Assembly: GCF_014204415.1 (NCBI RefSeq)
Contig: NZ_JACHLE010000002.1
Span: 1 to 64,000, forward strand
DNA from: Chryseobacterium defluvii
Lineage (GTDB): Bacteria > Bacteroidota > Bacteroidia > Flavobacteriales > Weeksellaceae
Direction: 5' to 3'
DNA: 64,000 bases
Under the pieces are notes generated by a model, which saw only the letters and a program-made list of their open reading frames with translations, was not told where the DNA came from and ran no database searches. This document shows, one piece after another, positions 59,524-64,000 of this stretch. Made by a program: the position numbers and the translations under genes. How positions within the stretch are numbered: the stretch's first letter is position 1; each line of letters starts with the position of its first letter.

Positions 59524-61812
59524 ATGAAAACGTCAATTCTCATTGCAGCTCTTTTTTTCAGCGGATTATCGTTCGCACAGGAAAAAAATTCAGATACTTT
59601 AAAGACTAAAAATATAGAAGCCGTTGTTCTAACCAAACCGGTTTTCAAAAAGCAAAGTGACCGTTTTGTATATGACGTAGCTGCTTCTCCGGTAACGAAA
59701 GGCAATACTACTTTTGATCTCTTAAAACAAATTCCCATTCTATCAAGTATTGATGATAAAACATTAAAAATTGCAGGAAAAAATAATGCCTTAATCTTTA
59801 TCAACGGCAGAAAGACCAATATGGATGCCGAGTCACTGGTACAATTCCTGAAAAATACTCCGGCAGAAAATATCCAGAAGATTGAGGTGATCTCAGTTCC
59901 CGGAAGTGAATATCAGGTAGAGTCTTCTGACGGGATCATCAATATCATCCTGAAAAAGAAAATGAGCGACGGCCTGAGCGGAAACATGAGAATGTCCAAT
60001 AGCCAGAATAAGTATAACTCAAGCTCTGCAAGTTTTTCAGCAAATTACAGAAAGGATAAACTAGGAATAAGTGCCAGCCTGAACGGTAGTGAAAATATCC
60101 AGCCTCAGTCTTTTATTTTGAGAAACGGTACTGATCTTGTAAAAAATGAATCGGTAGGAGACATTGATGATCCTAATAAAAACCTTGGCGGATACCTGAA
60201 TATCGATTATCAGTTAACAGATAAGAGCAATCTCGCTTTATCCTGGAATTCCTGGGCCAACAGAAGCTATAATTCCACGATCGACCTGCTCAATACTTTA
60301 CAGACATTTGATAATTCAGGAAATGTATTAGGTACCCAGTACACACGTACAAAAAATAAGGAAAATGCCCGAAGCTATAACAATTCTGTCAATTTAAATT
60401 ATGAATTGAAGCTTGACTCACTGGGAAGCAAGTTCAATGTAAATGCAGCTTACCTCAATTATAAAAGATTCCAGAATTCTGATAATAATACGATGCTTCC
60501 GGGGCTAGCGGGAGACTTTTCACAAACCGGAAAAAAGATCATTCAGGATATTCCCCAGGTGATCAATAATTTTTCGGGAACTGTGGATTATATTCAGAAA
60601 TTCAAGAATGAATTCACGTTCTCTGCCGGAGGAAACTTTAATACAACGAAAACTGATAATGATACCCATAATTTTACCTATAATTATTTTTATGACCCGA
60701 GCGGAGATCTGGAGAAAATAGAAACCCAATCTGAACCTAATCACTTTGTCTATGATGAAAAGATCTATGGAGCTTATTTAACTCTTGAAAAGAAGTTTTC
60801 CGATAAATTTTCAGGAAAGGTGGGTGCAAGGTATGAAATTACAAACAGTTTAGGAACATCGGATAATGCGGCTCCCGAATACCGAAGGATTGAAAGGAAT
60901 TACAACAATCTGTTGCCTTATTTAAGCTTCAACTATGCCGTTAACGATAAGAATAATATCTCTTATTCATTCTCAAGCAGGATGAGAAGGCCAAGCTTCT
61001 GGGAGATCAATCCTGTAAGAAATTATATAACCGAGGTCAACTATACTCAAAATAACCCATTTGTAAAGGCCGCTTCCACTTATAACCAGGAACTGACCTA
61101 TATGTATAAGAATTCTTACTTCCTGATCCTTAATCACTCCTTATTAAAGGATATGATCACCCAGGTACCGCTGCAGGGATTTGCAAAATCTACTGACGGA
61201 ACTATAAGTGAGCAGAATGTATTACGTTATATCCGGACCAATTTTGGAGACAGGCAGGAAATGTCTGCCATGGTTGGAATGCAGAAGTCATTCTTTAAGC
61301 AGTATTTAACCATGAATTTTAATGTGGGTGTACAGCATAATATCAACAATGGTACTTTAGCTGTGGATCCTACATCAGGTGACACTTTCCTTGATAAAGA
61401 TGGAAATCCTCTGGTATATACCAATAAGACCAATTCCACAAGTTTTGTGATACAGACCAACAATACTATTCGTTTAGATAAAAAGAAAACATGGTTCCTG
61501 GGAGTTAATTATTTCTATGTAGACAAGCAGCAGATAGAACTGGGAGTATTGAAAGACCTGATGAGCCTTGACCTCAGCATCAAGAAGAACTGGAACGACT
61601 GGACCTTTGCCCTGAATGTAAACGATGTTCTGAGAACAAATATTGTAGAAATTGAAGATTACCAAGCCAACGGAAACTATAATTATATAAGAAACGACCA
61701 ATACAGAAGGGGCATGACTCTAAGTATCACTTACAATTTTGGAAATCAGAAAGTGAAAAAAGTAAGAGATATTGAAAGTGCTTCAGACGACATCAAAAAC
61801 AGAACGAGATAA
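59524..61812 (+). CDS. Outer-membrane beta-barrel family protein (TonB-receptor-like, OMP_b-brl_3)
   Basis: A 762-residue outer-membrane protein. The signal peptide is residues 1-19 (LFFSGLSFAQ). It lacks the usual N-terminal carboxypeptidase-like domain and goes straight to a plug-like domain (about 30-150) with TTFDLLKQIPILSSIDDKTLKIAGKNNALIFINGRKT and EKIEVISVPGSEYQVESSDGIINIILKK. The rest (about 160-755) is a 22-strand-type barrel of the OMP_b-brl_3 family, ending NYNYIRNDQYRRGMTLSITYNFGNQKVKK. Its cargo is unknown; this subfamily often lacks a TonB box. It is monocistronic, with a terminator at 61848-61875. Confidence 0.88.
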   Translation: MKTSILIAALFFSGLSFAQEKNSDTLKTKNIEAVVLTKPVFKKQSDRFVYDVAASPVTKGNTTFDLLKQIPILSSIDDKTLKIAGKNNALIFINGRKTNMDAESLVQFLKNTPAENIQKIEVISVPGSEYQVESSDGIINIILKKKMSDGLSGNMRMSNSQNKYNSSSASFSANYRKDKLGISASLNGSENIQPQSFILRNGTDLVKNESVGDIDDPNKNLGGYLNIDYQLTDKSNLALSWNSWANRSYNSTIDLLNTLQTFDNSGNVLGTQYTRTKNKENARSYNNSVNLNYELKLDSLGSKFNVNAAYLNYKRFQNSDNNTMLPGLAGDFSQTGKKIIQDIPQVINNFSGTVDYIQKFKNEFTFSAGGNFNTTKTDNDTHNFTYNYFYDPSGDLEKIETQSEPNHFVYDEKIYGAYLTLEKKFSDKFSGKVGARYEITNSLGTSDNAAPEYRRIERNYNNLLPYLSFNYAVNDKNNISYSFSSRMRRPSFWEINPVRNYITEVNYTQNNPFVKAASTYNQELTYMYKNSYFLILNHSLLKDMITQVPLQGFAKSTDGTISEQNVLRYIRTNFGDRQEMSAMVGMQKSFFKQYLTMNFNVGVQHNINNGTLAVDPTSGDTFLDKDGNPLVYTNKTNSTSFVIQTNNTIRLDKKKTWFLGVNYFYVDKQQIELGVLKDLMSLDLSIKKNWNDWTFALNVNDVLRTNIVEIEDYQANGNYNYIRNDQYRRGMTLSITYNFGNQKVKKVRDIESASDDIKNRTR

Positions 61813-61847
61813 AGCAATCATTTTTCTTCATATTCATATTTTGTACG

Positions 61848-61875
61848 AAAACTCGCTGAGAAATCAGTGAGTTTT
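61848..61875 (+). terminator. Intrinsic terminator of the barrel gene
   Basis: A 12-bp stem with one mismatch (AAAACTCGCTGA with TCAGTGAGTTTT), a GAAA loop and a following T-run. It contains an in-frame GTG (61867), which argues that the hydrolase starts later, at 61888. Confidence 0.8.
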
Positions 61876-61887
61876 TTTAATTTTATC

Positions 61888-62751
61888 ATGGTGAGAGATT
61901 TACTTGTCATATCAGCATTTTTTGTTACAATCTGGTTTACAACGGACTGTAAGGAGAAAACGATCAAGATCAATAAGGACATTTCTTTTAAAAGCCATTT
62001 GAATATCAGTTATGGCAGTGATGCGGAACAAAAAATGGATCTGTACGTTCCTGATAAATACCATGAAACAAAGAAAGATGTTTTTATCATCATTCATGGC
62101 GGCGGATGGTATGGCGGAGATAAATCGATGCTTACCCCTCTCACTCTATCCTTAATGAAGAAGTTCCCGAATCATATTTTTGCCAATATCAATTACAGAT
62201 TGGCAACAAATTCAAGGTATGCCCTTCCCAACCAGACGGATGATATCAATAAAACCATCCTGTTCCTGAAAAAGAAATTAACATATGAGCCTGAGTTCAT
62301 TCTTCTCGGAAACAGTGCCGGAGGACATTTATCTATGCTGTATGCCTATCAATCGGAAAGAAATAAAAAGGTAAAAGCAGTCATTAATATTGTAGGGCCT
62401 TCTAACCTGTCGGATCCAGGTTTCAGACATTACCGTGATTATTCATTTATAGAGGAGCATCTGGTTGATCCTAAGATCATCCCTGATAATATTTCTATGA
62501 ATGTATTTGCCAGCCCGGTTTACTGGATCACTCCGTCCTCGCCTCCCAGTCTTTCGTTTTATGGCACTTATGATACGATCATTCCTTTGTCGCAAAAGAA
62601 GCTTCTGGACTCCGCCCTGCATAAGAACAATGTAGATTACCAATCATTTGAATTTGAAGGGGATCATCTTAACTGGCATAGCGATAAGAAGTTATCTGCT
62701 TTCATAGTGGATAAGATTACTGTTTTTTTGAAACGGAAGGATAAAAAATAA
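61888..62751 (+). CDS. Alpha/beta hydrolase (BD-FAE/esterase-like)
   Basis: The product is 287 residues from the ATG at 61888. A hydrophobic N-terminus (residues 3-17) ends in a possible lipobox-like TTDC, so it may be membrane-anchored or a lipoprotein. The hydrolase domain has the oxyanion motif IIHGGGWYGGD (about 76-86), nucleophile elbow LLGNSAGGHLS (about 140-150, GxSxG), Asp in YGTYDTIIP and His in GDHLNWH. This fits the HSL/BD-FAE esterase group. It lies 12 bp after the barrel gene's terminator, so it may depend on read-through or an undetected promoter. Confidence 0.8.
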   Translation: MVRDLLVISAFFVTIWFTTDCKEKTIKINKDISFKSHLNISYGSDAEQKMDLYVPDKYHETKKDVFIIIHGGGWYGGDKSMLTPLTLSLMKKFPNHIFANINYRLATNSRYALPNQTDDINKTILFLKKKLTYEPEFILLGNSAGGHLSMLYAYQSERNKKVKAVINIVGPSNLSDPGFRHYRDYSFIEEHLVDPKIIPDNISMNVFASPVYWITPSSPPSLSFYGTYDTIIPLSQKKLLDSALHKNNVDYQSFEFEGDHLNWHSDKKLSAFIVDKITVFLKRKDKK

Positions 62752-62775
62752 GCGCTCTGAAAATTCAAAGCGCTT
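62750..62775 (+). terminator. Terminator of the alpha/beta hydrolase gene
   Basis: A 7-bp AAGCGCT/AGCGCTT stem with an interior CTGAAAATTCAA, touching the stop codon, followed by a short T-run. Confidence 0.65.
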
Positions 62776-62835
62776 TATCTTTTTAACTGTTAAAATTTAT
62801 TTCATAATACTGATGGTCATCAGGTTTTCAAACAC

Positions 62836-62914
62836 GCTTGGACTCTGCTCAATGTGACAATGTAAAATCTAAACGGTTTATTTTCCACGATGTCAGCCTG
62901 AGCGGAATCGAAGG
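62836..62914. repeat. Dispersed inverted-repeat element, diverged copy of the TTCGCT-CAG family
   Basis: A 79-bp element with 23-bp inverted ends (left starts GCTTGGACTCTGCTC, right GTCAGCCTGAGCGG). Only 16 of 23 positions pair. It sits in the convergent spacer near the right edge, which otherwise holds nothing recognisable. Confidence 0.5.
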
Positions 62915-62953
62915 CTAAAGTCTTATTAACAAGTATATGCCGTTCTTTAATCT

Positions 62954-64000
62954 TTACTCAGATTTTGAAATTTCTGTTCTTTCCGAGATTCCGTTGGCAT
63001 TAAAGGCTTCGATCTGGAAATAGTAGGCATCTGTTCTGTCAGCACCCGTAAAGAAATATTCATTCTTTCCGTAGACCATGATGCTTCCGTACATTTTATC
63101 CGGAGATTTTCCCCAATAGATTACATATCCGTCCGCATCGAAGTTTTGCTGCCATTTCATCCAGATGCTTCTTCTTTCTCCATATTTTTTGGCATCAGCT
63201 CTTAAGGGTACAAAGTTCTGAACCTTTCCCGGTTTGTTCCCTGTTCCTTTTCCAAACACTCTGAAGCCGCTTAAAGCAAATTTCCCTGTTGGCATTTTCA
63301 GATTTTCCATTTTCAGGAATCTTGCTTTTGCTGGTTTTTCCAGTTCTATATAATCGTGAGGAACGTCTTTGGTATTTTTGCTTTTATCTACTATTACATT
63401 CCATTTTTTCCCGTCGTTGGAACCATAGATCCTGTACTGATGCATTTTCCCGGATGTTTTTCCTAAAAATTCTACATCCTGATCCGCATAGTTCACTTGA
63501 ATAGCATTGACTGTGGAAATCTCTCCTAAATCTGTCTGGAACCATTCTCCTGCATCTCCTGTTTTGGCACTCCAATAGGTTTTAATGTCTTCATCCACTG
63601 CATAATTGGAATGATATCCACCCAAAGTAGAAGAAACCTGTACCGGTTTATTATAGTTCAGTAGCATCCAACCTGAGAAAAGGCCTTTTGTAAAGTCTTT
63701 TCCCTGAGCATACTGCGGAAGATAGGTCGGATAGTCTCCGTAAGCCGTATTACAGTACATCACATCATCTTTATCAAAACCTGCCGGCCAGATCCCTATC
63801 CTTCTTTCAAAATTATTTTTGGTGGAAATAAAGATCGTGGAAACGTGCCACCAGTTCTTATAATTGTCTTCAAATGTTGCCCCGTGCCCGGCCCCTCTGG
63901 CAAAACCTCCCGGTTTATATGAAAACGGGTTATGTTGCTGGTATTCGAAGCCCTCCAGTGGGTTTTTACTTACATACACTCCGTCAGAGTAACCGCTGAA
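62954..64000 (-). CDS. Discoidin-domain glycan-active protein, C-terminal part (cut by window edge)
   Basis: The frame is open to the right window edge (about 349 residues visible), so the start is missing. An N-terminal GH43-type five-blade-propeller portion seems to be present (GYSDGVYVSKNPLEGFEYQQHNPF, HGATFEDNYKNWWHVSTIF and RIGIWPAGFDKDDVMYCN). It is followed by an F5/8 type C (discoidin) domain (about residues 115-240 of the visible part: VQVSSTLGGYHSNYAVDEDIKTYWSAKTGDAGEWFQTDLG to LSGFRVFGKGTG) and an Fn3-like end (AFNANGISERTE). No T9SS tail is seen. It likely binds or cleaves a polysaccharide. Confidence 0.75.
   Translation of the reverse strand, partial: FSGYSDGVYVSKNPLEGFEYQQHNPFSYKPGGFARGAGHGATFEDNYKNWWHVSTIFISTKNNFERRIGIWPAGFDKDDVMYCNTAYGDYPTYLPQYAQGKDFTKGLFSGWMLLNYNKPVQVSSTLGGYHSNYAVDEDIKTYWSAKTGDAGEWFQTDLGEISTVNAIQVNYADQDVEFLGKTSGKMHQYRIYGSNDGKKWNVIVDKSKNTKDVPHDYIELEKPAKARFLKMENLKMPTGKFALSGFRVFGKGTGNKPGKVQNFVPLRADAKKYGERRSIWMKWQQNFDADGYVIYWGKSPDKMYGSIMVYGKNEYFFTGADRTDAYYFQIEAFNANGISERTEISKSE

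Noticed and set aside
61867..61887. GTG start for the alpha/beta hydrolase
   Set aside because: The GTG lies inside the terminator stem of the barrel gene; ATG 61888 starts a hydrophobic leader.

Overview
The window is a chromosomal stretch of a Bacteroidota bacterium, most likely family Weeksellaceae and close to Chryseobacterium. The evidence is low GC, several upstream boxes matching the Bacteroidota -7 consensus TAnnTTTG, type IX secretion (T9SS) sorting tails, an OMP_b-brl_3 outer-membrane barrel, and families typical of the group (DUF2851, four helix bundle protein, DUF4129/DUF4350). I see no rRNA, tRNA, CRISPR array, prophage or insertion sequence. Nearly all of it is ordinary housekeeping and envelope gene content. 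The unusual material lies in the spacers.

Layout. Positions 1-377 hold the 5' end of a secreted protein gene, followed by about 635 bp of AT-rich non-coding DNA. From 1013 to 3013 there is a small operon (DUF2851, PspC-like, GNAT). From 3109 to 5473 come a SIMPL protein and two carboxypeptidase-regulatory-like secreted paralogues, then a RecB/AddA-type helicase-nuclease (5657-8797). From 8856 to 18495, all on the minus strand, are ferritin, a Spy-like periplasmic protein, an Arg/Asn/Gly-rich secreted protein, a DPE2-type MalQ, a T9SS protein, CysS, a YD-repeat lipoprotein and FolE. A YghO-like protein follows at 18595-19749.

The metabolic core is a minus-strand methionine operon of about 10 kb (30145 down to 19803). 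It starts at a clear SAM-I riboswitch and runs metX, homoserine dehydrogenase, metZ, a frameshifted four-helix-bundle gene, the N-terminal half of a split metH, a fatty acid desaturase, the C-terminal half of metH, and metF. Together these cover homoserine to methionine, including methyl-folate supply. After it come a GH63-like glucosidase, two large leucine-rich T9SS paralogues sharing an indel-free 1360-nt 3' block, and an OsmC protein. A seven-gene MoxR cluster (40807-47588) runs SpoIIM, DUF4013-like, DUF4129, DUF4350, MoxR, a four-helix-bundle gene and DUF58, with a divergent RDD gene.

The right end holds a small acetyltransferase, an unlisted 59-residue GG-leader cysteine-rich peptide (48791-48970), a glycosyltransferase/LpxH-like pair, YebC, an OmpA protein with TSP3 repeats, SmpB, a YbiT-type ABC-F protein, an M48 peptidase, recJ, nadD, a DUF3817 protein, a TonB-receptor-like barrel, an alpha/beta hydrolase, and the 3' part of a discoidin-containing protein cut by the window edge.

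Most interesting signals: (1) three very long perfect triloop hairpins (17, 21 and 36 bp arms) at convergent gene junctions, each overlapping a stop codon; (2) within-operon spacers filled with degenerate short tandem words, one of which has become the N-terminus of MetH; (3) two four-helix-bundle genes sitting inside otherwise functional operons, one frameshifted; (4) the orphan cysteine-rich peptide; (5) two families of dispersed intergenic inverted repeats. I found no clearly new multi-gene system; the hairpins and the spacer words are the best candidates for something undescribed.
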